64,000 bases of DNA from Verrucomicrobiales bacterium (lineage in GTDB: Bacteria; Verrucomicrobiota; Verrucomicrobiia; Verrucomicrobiales; DEV007). This document shows positions 8,889-17,429 of this stretch, piece after piece (positions within the stretch are counted from its first letter, which is position 1; each line of letters starts with the position of its first letter). The stretch is from NCBI GenBank assembly GCA_029940475.1, contig JAPYUT010000013.1, positions 1 to 64,000 of the forward strand, in the 5' to 3' direction. Both the position numbers and the translations under genes were made by a program. The notes below the pieces were generated by a model. The model did not search any database and had not been told where the DNA came from. It saw only the letters and a program-made list of their open reading frames with translations.

Positions 8889-9746
8889 ATGAATCCCTCT
8901 GAAGATTATATTCAACATTGCCGGGGAATTGTTGAGCGGGTCGCTGAGCAGGGAGAGTCAATCCTTGAGGTTGCCGGACGTTTTGCCGAGTCCATCATGA
9001 AGGGGCGAGTTGTACACCTGTTCGGGTCGGGACACTCCAGGATAATGGTTGAGGAGATGTGGCCGCGATACGGTTCCTTTCCGGGGTTCAATCCAATTGT
9101 GGAGTTGTCGTTGACCTTTCATAACCAGGTGAGCGGGGCCAACGGCCAGCGTCAGGCCATGTTCCTTGAGAACGTGCCGGGCCTTGCCGGGCGAATTCTC
9201 CGCAATTTCCACATTTCCGAAGATGACACGGCTCTGGTGGTTTCCTCCAGCGGTTGTAACATCGTGCCGATTGAGATTGCAGAAGAGTTTCAAAGCCGGG
9301 GTGTCTGGGTAGCCGGGCTGGTCAGCATGAAGCATTGCGAGGGCAGCGAGAGTAAGCGGGCTGACGGGAGGAAACTGGTCGATTTTTCCAACAAGCTGCT
9401 TGATACAGGTGCCCCGCTGGGCGATTCGATGATCACTATCGAGGGCTTGCCTACGCCGGTATCCCCGGGATCAACAGTTGGCGGCTGCATGGTTGTTAAT
9501 GCGCTCAAGGCCGAAGTTGCCCGCCTGCTCACGGAGGCCGGGCATCCTCCCACGGTCTTAACTTCCGCTGCCATCGTCGGTAAAGATCATGCAGTAGAGC
9601 TTTTTGAATCGGCTTACGACGAGCATTCCCGCAGGATGGCTGCCCTGAATACGGGGAGGTTGGGAGCAGTTGATTCGGGGGGTGGTGAGGGTAATGCTTT
9701 TCCAAGCGCTGAAGCCTCCGGTTTTAATCAATCCCAGATGGAGTGA
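8889..9746 (+). CDS. SIS domain sugar isomerase-like protein (UPF0309-like)
   Basis: The 285-residue protein has a sugar isomerase fold. GRVVHLFGSGHSRIMVEEM (about residues 39-57) is the first phosphosugar-binding strand-loop, DDTALVVSSSGCNIVPIEIA is the second Ser/Thr-rich loop, and GVWVAGLVSMKHCEG follows. The GSGHS plus 'MWPRYGSFPGFNPI' pattern matches UPF0309-type SIS proteins rather than GlmS or MurQ. Coupling to the ROK kinase (12 bp gap) suggests that the two act on a phosphorylated amino sugar. The last 35 residues are low complexity and probably not part of the fold. Confidence 0.82.
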   Translation: MNPSEDYIQHCRGIVERVAEQGESILEVAGRFAESIMKGRVVHLFGSGHSRIMVEEMWPRYGSFPGFNPIVELSLTFHNQVSGANGQRQAMFLENVPGLAGRILRNFHISEDDTALVVSSSGCNIVPIEIAEEFQSRGVWVAGLVSMKHCEGSESKRADGRKLVDFSNKLLDTGAPLGDSMITIEGLPTPVSPGSTVGGCMVVNALKAEVARLLTEAGHPPTVLTSAAIVGKDHAVELFESAYDEHSRRMAALNTGRLGAVDSGGGEGNAFPSAEASGFNQSQME

Positions 9747-9763
9747 CAGTGCTTCGGAAGGCG

Positions 9764-11329
9764 CTAGAAGTTGCGGAACGGGCCACGTGGCTCGCTGGCG
9801 TGCATCTGCTTTAGCCACTTTGTAAACTTTTTCCGGACGCTGTTGAGAATCTCCGGTTGTTGGGCGGCAAGATTCCTGCGTTCCCCGGTATCAGCACTGA
9901 GATCAAACAGGCCATTACCGGCATCCCCCATATCAACCCATTTCCAGTTCCCCACACGCGCGGCTTTATAGTTCCGGCGTTTCCAGAACATGGTGGTGCG
10001 CCGGGAAGGCAACTCGCCCTTGAGGACCGGCAGCATATTGAAGCCATCAAGGGTGACCCCGTCAGGGAGGGCGGCACCGGTCGCTGCGGCTATGGTCGGT
10101 AGAATCTCCAGGCTGGTGAGGAACTCGTCGCAGGTCTTCCCGGCGGGCAGTACGGCCGGCCAGCGCACAATACAGGGGACACGAACCCCGCCTTCCCACA
10201 TTTGTCCCTTCCTGCCGCGCAGCGGGCTGTTGTCAGCTCCCCCTCCGCCACCGTTGTCGGAAAGAAAGATCACGAGAGTGTTGTCTGCGCTTCCCTGCTG
10301 ATCGAGCCTGTCGAGTATATCACCTATCGCCGCGTCCATGCACGTGAGCGCAGCACAATAGTCCCTGCGCCTTGCGTCCTTACTGGGCACCATTGCCTGC
10401 TTGCCATAGCGCATTCCCTTTACCAACTCGACAGCAACCGGAGGATACATTTTCTTGTATTCCTCCGGTGCCTGCACGCTGCCTCTGATCACGGGATCAA
10501 GGGATGAGGAACCGTGTGGGGCGTTGAAGGGGAGGTAAAGAAAGAACGGGGAGTTTTTCGTTTCATCAAGGAAACGCAAGGCTTCACGCCTGAACAGGCT
10601 GGTGGCATAGCTTCCCTGATCCTCCCTGGTCCTGACGTTGTTGCGGAACATGCTGTGCATCCCGTAGCGTTCGTGTGTGTAGTAATCGATGCCGGTATTC
10701 ACGAAGCCGTAGAAGTCGCCGAAGCCACGCGCCGGCGGCAGGTATTGCCGCAGTGCGCCGAGGTCCCATTTACCGTAAACAGCACTCTTGAAGCCCGCCG
10801 GTTCAAGTATTTTAGGGATCATGATTTCACGTCGGTCCATGCCGCCGATCCATTCCCAGGTAACCTCGTATTCCTGGCGTGACTTGTATTTGTAGCCATA
10901 GTCAGGAGCTTCATTGCGTATCATGTCATAGATGCCGTTGCGTTGCGGGTAACGGCCGGTCATCAGGCTGCCGCGTGACGGGGTGCATGCCGGCCAACTC
11001 ACGTAGAAGCTGGTGAGGCGGATTCCCTCCTTTGTCAGGCGATCAAGGTTTGGTGTGATGATATCGGGATTGATGATGCCGATGTCGTTGTATCCCTGAT
11101 CATCGGAAACGATCAACAGGACATTTACCGGAGTTGCGCCGGCAGTCCCGGGTATCAACAGGCAGGCGACAATGACCGCGGCGTTACAGACAGAGATGGC
11201 GGTTTTAGCGGACTTGGAAGACGGTTGAGCTATGGCGGCTTGAATGGTGACAGGCGGGCATGGCGGCCGACTGTCCGGGAAGATGATTGAGCACAGCCAT
11301 CCAAAGATTTTATTAATTGCCCGTGTCAT
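9764..11329 (-). CDS. Sulfatase (formylglycine-dependent arylsulfatase family)
   Basis: Family S1 sulfatase of 521 residues. The metal-binding Asp pair is in NVLLIVSDDQGYND (about 69-82), the maturation motif is PACTPSRGSLMTGRYPQ (Cys115, converted to formylglycine), YGKWDLG is the conserved Lys site and FLSDNGGGG supplies further metal ligands. A hydrophobic export segment (ISVCNAAVIVACLLIPGTAGA) lies at about 45-65 behind an unusually long N-terminal extension; no later Met is available, so ATG 11329 is kept. It should hydrolyse sulfate esters, probably on polysaccharides, outside the cytoplasm. It converges with the SIS gene (17 bp apart). Confidence 0.92.
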   Translation of the reverse strand: MTRAINKIFGWLCSIIFPDSRPPCPPVTIQAAIAQPSSKSAKTAISVCNAAVIVACLLIPGTAGATPVNVLLIVSDDQGYNDIGIINPDIITPNLDRLTKEGIRLTSFYVSWPACTPSRGSLMTGRYPQRNGIYDMIRNEAPDYGYKYKSRQEYEVTWEWIGGMDRREIMIPKILEPAGFKSAVYGKWDLGALRQYLPPARGFGDFYGFVNTGIDYYTHERYGMHSMFRNNVRTREDQGSYATSLFRREALRFLDETKNSPFFLYLPFNAPHGSSSLDPVIRGSVQAPEEYKKMYPPVAVELVKGMRYGKQAMVPSKDARRRDYCAALTCMDAAIGDILDRLDQQGSADNTLVIFLSDNGGGGGADNSPLRGRKGQMWEGGVRVPCIVRWPAVLPAGKTCDEFLTSLEILPTIAAATGAALPDGVTLDGFNMLPVLKGELPSRRTTMFWKRRNYKAARVGNWKWVDMGDAGNGLFDLSADTGERRNLAAQQPEILNSVRKKFTKWLKQMHASEPRGPFRNF

Positions 11330-11414
11330 CGCTTAATTTAGCCACTGGTATCAGATTGTGTGGGATTTATTATGACTTTTTATCCTGTTGCTGAAGGGGT
11401 AGCGTGGATGCCTG

Positions 11415-11972
11415 ATGACAACGATTACCCTGCCAGCAGTTGAAGTCGAGGGGACCCTTCTGGAGACCGATTGCGGGAAACTTCGTGTTCCTGGATGCTC
11501 GCTTAGGGAAAGGACAATCCAGCTTGATGAGCAGCTGGTGTTTGAGCTTGTGGCTGCTGCGCGCACGGCCGCGGAGAGTGCCTATGCGCCCTTTTCGCGC
11601 TTTCAGGTTGGGGCGGCACTTGTCATGCAGGATGATCCCGGGGAAACGATCATCTGTGGTTCCAATGTTGAGAACAGTTCCTACGGCGGCACGATCTGTG
11701 CAGAGCGCGCGGCGATTTTCAATGCATCAGGTCGTGGGCTGCGAAGAATCAGGCTTTTAGTCGTGTCCACTACCGCAACGCTGGAGGAGAGGCTCAGTGA
11801 GCGTTCACCGTGCGGGCTTTGTCGCCAGGTGATCCGGGAGTTTGCCGATCAGCAGACCTTGGTAATTTGTGATTCAGGTGAGGAGGATACCCTTGGTGAT
11901 ATTTTTGACATCGAGCGCCTGTTGCCTTTTGGCTTCCAATTTCCCCCTTTGCCAAGCCGATTGAGTGATTGA
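11415..11972 (+). CDS. cdd: Cytidine deaminase
   Basis: Cytidine deaminase deaminates (deoxy)cytidine to (deoxy)uridine in pyrimidine salvage. The zinc site is clear: CAERAA with Cys95 and catalytic Glu97, and PCGLCRQ with Cys133 and Cys136. NVENSSYGGT is the substrate-binding segment and YAPFSRFQVGAA the N-terminal signature. At 185 residues it is longer than the usual 130-residue tetrameric form because of about 40 extra N-terminal residues (to RERTIQLDEQ). An internal start is not obvious, so the extension may be real. Cytoplasmic and monocistronic as far as can be seen. Confidence 0.9.
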   Translation: MTTITLPAVEVEGTLLETDCGKLRVPGCSLRERTIQLDEQLVFELVAAARTAAESAYAPFSRFQVGAALVMQDDPGETIICGSNVENSSYGGTICAERAAIFNASGRGLRRIRLLVVSTTATLEERLSERSPCGLCRQVIREFADQQTLVICDSGEEDTLGDIFDIERLLPFGFQFPPLPSRLSD

Positions 11973-12028
11973 CCCGGGAGGAAGAACTTTTTTCTCAAGA
12001 AAGCCCGGGGTGCAGCAGGATAACCTGA

Positions 12029-13207
12029 TTATGTTTTGTCGTCGCCAGCAACAGGCAGAGACTCAAAGGCTGCCCGGAGCGGGATCTCCCTGGATTGTCT
12101 CTGGACCGGGTTGTAGCGCGGGTAGATACCGTCAAATATTCCCCGCAGTGAGAGTGGCCTTGCTTTTGAGTTGTTGTAGGTGAGCACGATCTCAATTTCA
12201 CCTTCATAGGTAAAGTTGTCCGGACCCTCGTCAGTCAGGCGGATTTTTCCGCTGAGCAGGGCGTAGCGCAGTTTTCCGTCTGAACCTGCGGGTTCTATTG
12301 TCAGGTCCCCCTCGACCTTGCTGATCTGGTAGACTTTCTTGGTTTGCTGGCTGGTACGCTCCATGACTCCCGGCGGATAGACCTGGGATAGCCATTTTTT
12401 CAGCAAGGAAGCCTCTATGGTGCTCTTCTTGCGCGGATAATTTAGCGGTTTCCAGTCTTTCCTGGTGAGGGCAACCGCCTCCACAACCGGCGCGCGGTAG
12501 GCTATCATGCGTTGCTCAAGCAGGCGCACGAAGACGCGGATACCGGATTGTTCAAGATCCGGCAGCTTCAGCGGATGTTCCTTGGTCGGTGTCCCGGTCA
12601 GATTTATTTCAGGAATGGCCTTGCCCAGTTCGCGCACGGTGTAGTCGCCCAGGGATTCACGTATTTGACCGCCCGGGAAGCGTGGCGGACCCATGCGGCG
12701 AAAGGCGTCAAACCAGTGCACGAGGTTGCCTTGCGAGTCGAGGACAGCCAGGTCGACATTGCTCTGTTTGCCGTGGAATCCGCGGCCATTGAACCCGTTG
12801 CCATTGAATTTCTGCCGCCAGACCTCGCGCACGGGTGCGGGTATGTCGGGGTCATTGCGGTGGCCGTGCCAGGAGGCGGCAATGAAAGGGCGCAGTGTGC
12901 GAACTACCTTCGGATCGATGAGCGAGGTCCCACGGACCTGTGTTGCAGTGGCTCAGCAGTGTCCCGAGGTGAGGTCGCCGTATTGCGCGTGGATAATGAC
13001 CAGAAATACCGGACGTTTTTCGAGTAGTGCCCTTTTCTGGGCTTCCTGCAGGGAGGATGCCCAGTCGATCTGGTACATTGCGAGTTCATCTGCCTGCGGG
13101 CGGAAGTCACTGTAGCGTTCGAGCACGGACTGCACTTTTGGTGTCTGTGCGGAGATGATGGCGGCGGGAACCAATGGTAAAACAAGGGCAGTTAAAAAGC
13201 GTTTCAT
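12029..13207 (-). CDS. Candidate selenoprotein: secreted thioredoxin-like protein with in-frame UGA (Cys84-Sec85)
   Basis: Two open segments in the same frame, 13207-12956 and 12952-12029, are separated only by one TGA at 12955-12953. Read through, they give 392 residues. These comprise a signal peptide (MKRFLTALVLPLVPAAIISA), a helix SSLQEAQKRALLEKRP, a thioredoxin-type strand PVFLVIIHAQ, the motif GHC-U, a segment with DPKVVRTLRPFIAASW, and a later strand VDLAVLDSQGNLVHWF. This order matches thioredoxin-like folds in which the redox residues follow the PVFLV strand. The start ATG has AAGGA 8 nt upstream. A nested hairpin begins at the UGA. The alternative is a nonsense mutation splitting an old gene. 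The C-terminal 200 residues match no family I recognise. No selABCD genes are in the window. Confidence 0.65.
12919..12955 (-). other. Bacterial SECIS-like stem-loop starting at the in-frame UGA
   Basis: On the coding (minus) strand an upper stem AGGTCC (12939-12934) / GGACCT (12930-12925) closes a 3-nt loop GTG, and a lower stem TGAGC (12955-12951) / GCTCA (12923-12919) includes the UGA itself. The apical loop begins with G and lies 19 nt after the UGA, which fits the layout I recall for bacterial SECIS elements. An alternative fold CAC-AGGTCC-GTG would show a loop very like that of E. coli fdhF. Confidence 0.55.
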
Positions 13208-13310
13208 TTTCTTGATCCTTTCGGGTGGGGGTGTGTCCGGGCAGGCAATGTTTTCTTATGGGAATTACTGGGCAACATTGGCTTTCCGGAGCGTGTAAAG
13301 TTTCTTTATT

Positions 13311-13340
13311 TTATCATAAGGGTGTTTCATTACCATAAGG
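13311..13340 (-). repeat. Direct repeat CCTTATG(G/A)TAA upstream of the candidate selenoprotein
   Basis: Two copies on the minus strand, CCTTATGGTAA (13340-13330) and CCTTATGATAA (13321-13311), differ at one base and are spaced 19 nt start to start, about 100 nt upstream of the ATG at 13207. They could be an operator pair; nothing in the sequence names a regulator. The 13208-13476 gap holds no gene. Confidence 0.35.
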
Positions 13341-13416
13341 TTATAGCAAAGCATTATTTGCTGAACCCTAATCCAGGGCGTTAGCCGGCAAAAGCTGTCG
13401 TTGCGCACGGCTTAAT

Positions 13417-13436
13417 CGCTTAAACTTTTTTAAGCG
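13417..13436 (-). terminator. Possible terminator hairpin downstream of mrp
   Basis: A perfect 7-bp inverted repeat, CGCTTAA (13417-13423) with TTAAGCG (13430-13436), closes a 6-nt loop about 40 nt beyond the mrp stop. It lacks a good U-tract, so termination is only a suggestion. Confidence 0.35.
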
Positions 13437-13476
13437 GCGTGCAGCAAGTGTCGTGAACAGAGCCCGGTAGCGGTAA

Positions 13477-14535
13477 TTATGCGGAAGGGGTAATGATTGG
13501 CTCAGCGAGTTTTTCGGCGATGTGCAGGAAAGCCCTGGCGGTTTCACTGTCGCCAAGTGCCACCGGTATGCCGGCATCGCCGGCTTTACGAGTGTCCATT
13601 TCGATTGGAATTTGACCGAGCAGCGGCACGCCCAGTCGAAGCGCTTCCTTTTGACCCCCGCCCTCGCCGAAGATTGCATAGTGTATGCCATCGGAAGGGC
13701 AGAGGAAACTGCTCATGTTTTCGATGACCCCGAGGATTGGAACATTGACCTTGGCAAACATCGACGCTGCCTTACGGGCATCAATCAGTGCCATTTCCTG
13801 GGGTGTGGTCACCACAATAACTCCATCGACAGCCACGGTTTGAACTACAGTGAGCTGGATATCGCCGGTGCCGGGAGGAAGATCGATTACCAGGTAGTCC
13901 AATTCGCCCCATGAACACCCCCGAAGGAACTGCTGTGTGTAGCGCGTGGCCAGGGGACCGCGCACAATGACCGGCGATTGATCGTCAAGCAGGAAGCCCA
14001 TCGACATCAACTTGATGCCGTGTGCCTCGATTGGTATGATCTCGTTCTGTTCAGTGGCCATCGGTCGCGCATCTTCCCTGCCGAACATCAGGGCAATACT
14101 TGGCCCGTAGAGGTCGCAGTCGCAGAGACCGACGCGCGGGGAGCCTTCCTGCCTGGAGAGTGCCACGGCGAGGTTTGCAGCTACCGTTGACTTTCCTACT
14201 CCCCCTTTCCCGGAGGCAATCGCGATGACCTTTGCTATCCCGGGTATTGATGACCTGTTTACCGAGCCGCTGCCATCATTGCCTTCGGGTGGATCCTTGA
14301 TGTCAAAGTCCAGGCTTACCTTGCCGACACCGTCAATGCTTGAGAGCGCGCCTTCAACATCAGCGTGTATCTGTTGGGCAATTTCCGGGTCCCGGGTTGC
14401 CAGTTCAAGTTTTACAGTGATGTCAATTCCTGCAATGGATATTGATTTAATGAGGCCGAAAGATACGATATCTCTGCTGAAACCCGGATAGTTAATGCTG
14501 CTGAGAATATCGCGAATAGCGGTTTCATTGATCAT
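13477..14535 (-). CDS. mrp: Mrp/ApbC family iron-sulfur cluster carrier ATPase
   Basis: Mrp/Nbp35-type P-loop ATPases carry and deliver Fe-S clusters in the cytoplasm. An N-terminal MIP18/DUF59-like domain (residues 1-80) precedes the deviant Walker A GKGGVGKS (109-116), then DLYGPSIALMFG, YLVIDLPPGTGDIQLT and VIENMSSFLCP. In most Mrp proteins the last element continues as CxxC (a cluster-binding pair); here it reads CPSDG, so the second Cys is missing. At 352 residues, length is normal. ATG 14535 is the natural start of the MIP18 domain. It is followed downstream by a small hairpin and is 86 bp from rpoN. Confidence 0.92.
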   Translation of the reverse strand: MINETAIRDILSSINYPGFSRDIVSFGLIKSISIAGIDITVKLELATRDPEIAQQIHADVEGALSSIDGVGKVSLDFDIKDPPEGNDGSGSVNRSSIPGIAKVIAIASGKGGVGKSTVAANLAVALSRQEGSPRVGLCDCDLYGPSIALMFGREDARPMATEQNEIIPIEAHGIKLMSMGFLLDDQSPVIVRGPLATRYTQQFLRGCSWGELDYLVIDLPPGTGDIQLTVVQTVAVDGVIVVTTPQEMALIDARKAASMFAKVNVPILGVIENMSSFLCPSDGIHYAIFGEGGGQKEALRLGVPLLGQIPIEMDTRKAGDAGIPVALGDSETARAFLHIAEKLAEPIITPSA

Positions 14536-14621
14536 GGAGCGGGTATGTTGGTTGCGGGTTCCGGCAAGGTCAAGGCAGTGTTCATGCAGCTTGTTAATCT
14601 CTTTCTGGACTTGATCCCGGG

Positions 14622-16040
14622 CTAATAACTGCGGCGCAGGTGACTGGGAAGGATCCCCATTTCGTCACGATATTTCGCCACTGTTCGTCGTGCAATCTTG
14701 ATCCCTTTTTCCGAGAGTTCTTTAACGATTTTATCGTCACTGAAGGGAGTGCGGGAGTTTTCGAACTTCACCAACCGGGAGACCTCCTGCTTGACACTGG
14801 TGTTGCTCATTGTTGCGCCGCTCTCTGTTTCGTATCCCGATTTAAAGAAATACTTTATCTCAAACACTCCCCGGGGAGTGGCAATATATTTGCCCGCGAT
14901 TGCCCTGCTGACCGTGGTTTCATGGACGCCAACAACAGCGGCGATCTGTGCCATGTTCATCGGGTGAAGGTGGGCAATACCCTTGTCCAGGAAATCACGC
15001 TGCCGCTTGACGATTTCCTCCGCGATTTGCCGAATCGTCTCCTGTCTCTGGTGGATACACTTGATCAGGAATTTTCCCGACCGGATCTTGTCGCGGATGT
15101 ATTCCTTTACCTCCGGGCCGGCCTTGCCGCCGGACATGATGTCCTTGTAGGTATTACTTATTCTCAGGTGCGGGACATTGTCATTGTTAATGACAATAAG
15201 GTAATCGCTGCCGTCACGTTCAACACTGATGTCCGGCGTGACGACCTGGTTATTTCCGGGTGAAAACTGACTTCCCGGCTTTGGATTTAGGGTGGCAATC
15301 ATCCCGGCGGCTGCGGTAATCTGTTCAGGGCTTACACTCAGGCGCCGGGCTATTTGGGGATAGTGCTTACGGGCAAGCTCGTCGAGATGCCTGTCGACAA
15401 TGCGGTATTCAAGGCTATGGGACTTGTCCAATTTTCTGAGTTGGATCAGGAGGCACTCGCGTAGATCCTGTGCTGCCACCCCGACGGGGTGGAAAGACTG
15501 CAGTATCAGCATTGCCTCATGAAGTTTGGCTAGCGGCAGTGCGTTCTCGAGGGCCATCTCCTCAATGTCCTGTGCCAACAACCCGTCCTGATTGATGTTG
15601 CCGATCAGCATAAAGGCGAGGTCCCGGATTTCTCCCCGGGTTTCAGATGTGGCAAGTTGTCCAAGGAGGTGCTCGGAAAGTGTTTCCGCTTCCACCAGCG
15701 AATCCATCATGTGCTGCCGTTGCTTGGCTTGGTCCTCGTGTGCCGGGGCATTGGAGCGGCTTTGTTGCATATAGTCCCGCCATTCCTCATCAAGTTGCGA
15801 TAACTCAGAGAATTCCTCATCAGTTTCCTGATCGTCCTGATCGAGCTTTTCCTTCTCCGGGGCAAGGTCCCCGGATTCTTCCTCAAGGACGGGATTGCCT
15901 GCAAGTTCCTGATTGACTAAATGATTGAGTTCAAGGGTAGTGGCCTGCAGGATAGCAAGACTCTGCTGCATCTGCGGAGCGAGCTTTTGCCGCAGATCGA
16001 GCGATTGTCTTTGCGTTTGATGGAGTCCGGGAGTTGCCAT
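14622..16040 (-). CDS. rpoN: RNA polymerase sigma-54 factor
   Basis: Sigma-54 directs RNA polymerase to -24/-12 promoters and needs AAA+ activators. Region I is the Gln/Leu-rich N-terminus (QKLAPQMQQSLAILQATTLE), region II is the acidic stretch around residues 60-100, the core-binding and helix-turn-helix regions follow (MAQIAAVVGVHETTVSRA), and the RpoN box is ARRTVAKYR near the C-terminus. At 472 residues it is full length. ATG 16040 directly precedes region I. It is followed by mrp on the same strand. No activator gene is in the window. Confidence 0.97.
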   Translation of the reverse strand: MATPGLHQTQRQSLDLRQKLAPQMQQSLAILQATTLELNHLVNQELAGNPVLEEESGDLAPEKEKLDQDDQETDEEFSELSQLDEEWRDYMQQSRSNAPAHEDQAKQRQHMMDSLVEAETLSEHLLGQLATSETRGEIRDLAFMLIGNINQDGLLAQDIEEMALENALPLAKLHEAMLILQSFHPVGVAAQDLRECLLIQLRKLDKSHSLEYRIVDRHLDELARKHYPQIARRLSVSPEQITAAAGMIATLNPKPGSQFSPGNNQVVTPDISVERDGSDYLIVINNDNVPHLRISNTYKDIMSGGKAGPEVKEYIRDKIRSGKFLIKCIHQRQETIRQIAEEIVKRQRDFLDKGIAHLHPMNMAQIAAVVGVHETTVSRAIAGKYIATPRGVFEIKYFFKSGYETESGATMSNTSVKQEVSRLVKFENSRTPFSDDKIVKELSEKGIKIARRTVAKYRDEMGILPSHLRRSY

Positions 16041-16146
16041 TGAAACGTGGTTTCACTGCGACAACTTTGGCTTAATCCCCAAAGCGATTCAAGCAGGTTT
16101 ACTGCCAATCTCACCTGGAAAATTGCAAACCCTTGTAAAACCGGTG

Positions 16147-17400
16147 CTAGAGGGGCAATTTACGCAGCGCTTCTATGCGTTCGATTACCGGTGGGTGGGA
16201 ATAGTTCATGAACACATAAAAGGGGTGCGGGGTGAGGTTGCTGAGGTTGTCGGCGGAGAGTTTTTTCAATGCGGTGACCAGCGATAAGGATTCCCCCGTG
16301 AGGTTGGCGGCGTAGGCATCCGCTTCAAATTCATTACGCCTGCTGAGTATGCTCATTGCTACGGAAAGGACCTTGCTGATTGGCTTGAAGAGCATTGCGA
16401 AGAAGAGGAACGAGCAATGAATTACCGGCGGCGTTACACCGAATGCTGCTGACAGGCTCTTATTTTCAATAAACAGGTTCAGCAGGAAGAATAGAATGCC
16501 GGTCTGCATGATTCCGAGTAGCATGCTTTGCATGATATGCTTCTTTTTGAAGTGCCCGATTTCATGTGCAAGGACCGCCACCAGTTCAGCAGTGGTATGA
16601 TTTTCGACCAAGGTGTCATAGAGGGCAATTTTCTTGTTCTTCCCGAACCCGGTGAAAAATGCGTTTGATTTACTGGAGCGTTTTGACCCATCCATTACTG
16701 AAAGCTCAGTCAGGGGAAATTCACACTTTGTCGCCAGGGAATTGATTGCATCCTTGAGTTCGCCATCATCGAGTGGTTCAAATTTATTGAACAAGGGCAG
16801 TATAACTGCAGGTGCAAGGTAGGCCATCAGCAGTGAGAAGGCGGAGAGCGCGGCCCATCCCCAAAGCCATGCGTTGTCCTTGAGGAGATCGGTTGAGAAC
16901 AACCAGAGAAGCAGCGCGAGAATTGCCCCCCCGATTACTATTGCTAGAATTCCGCCTTTGACCTTGTCGGTGAGAAATGTTCGGAGGGTGGTTTTGTTGA
17001 AACCAAACTGATCTTCAATCGTGAAGGTATTGTAGATGTCAAAGGGAAGGGTGAGGATTTCGTTGACCAGAAAGAGAATACCGAAAAACAACAGGCCGGA
17101 AATGACTTGTCCGTGTCCCCATGAGTCGATGATGCCGTTTAGCCAGCTGAAGCCTCCAATGAGCCAGAATGCCAGGAACAAGCCAAGGCCGTAAATGGAT
17201 TCAATAAAGCCGAAACGAGTGGTAATCCGTGTGTAGTTCTGTGATTCCAGGTATTTTGCAGAGTCAAAAACGTCAGTGAACTCCCCGGGCAACTTGGGTT
17301 TAAGGGCCTTAAGGTTGAACCACTCCGAGACCAGGTCGAGCAGGAAGATGCCTATCACGGCGACAAGGATGATCCAGAAATAGGGGTTGTACTCAGGCAT
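16147..17400 (-). CDS. M48 family zinc metalloprotease (Ste24/CAAX prenyl protease 1 type)
   Basis: Integral membrane zinc protease with several hydrophobic helices in the first 220 residues. The zinc motif HEIGH is at about residue 280 (VLAHEIGHFKKKH), and the third ligand Glu is in NEFEADAYAANLTG. FNKFEPLDDGEL precedes the catalytic helix as in the Ste24 group. In bacteria these enzymes are linked to membrane protein quality control; there are no prenylated CAAX substrates, so the name reflects homology only. At 417 residues it is of usual length. ATG 17400 starts directly before the first membrane helix. Confidence 0.92.
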   Translation of the reverse strand: MPEYNPYFWIILVAVIGIFLLDLVSEWFNLKALKPKLPGEFTDVFDSAKYLESQNYTRITTRFGFIESIYGLGLFLAFWLIGGFSWLNGIIDSWGHGQVISGLLFFGILFLVNEILTLPFDIYNTFTIEDQFGFNKTTLRTFLTDKVKGGILAIVIGGAILALLLWLFSTDLLKDNAWLWGWAALSAFSLLMAYLAPAVILPLFNKFEPLDDGELKDAINSLATKCEFPLTELSVMDGSKRSSKSNAFFTGFGKNKKIALYDTLVENHTTAELVAVLAHEIGHFKKKHIMQSMLLGIMQTGILFFLLNLFIENKSLSAAFGVTPPVIHCSFLFFAMLFKPISKVLSVAMSILSRRNEFEADAYAANLTGESLSLVTALKKLSADNLSNLTPHPFYVFMNYSHPPVIERIEALRKLPL

Positions 17401-17429
17401 TACAGGGAAAATGGAATAATGTAAGAACT

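Noticed and set aside
12953-13207. Separate short secreted ORF of 84 residues ending at the TGA
   Set aside because: It continues in the same frame with thioredoxin-like sequence and has a hairpin at the TGA, so one interrupted or recoded gene explains it better than an independent peptide.
13368-13445. attC-like integron site (GCGTTAGCC and hairpin)
   Set aside because: Only one GTTAG-like core is visible, no matching partner box, no integrase and no cassette array.
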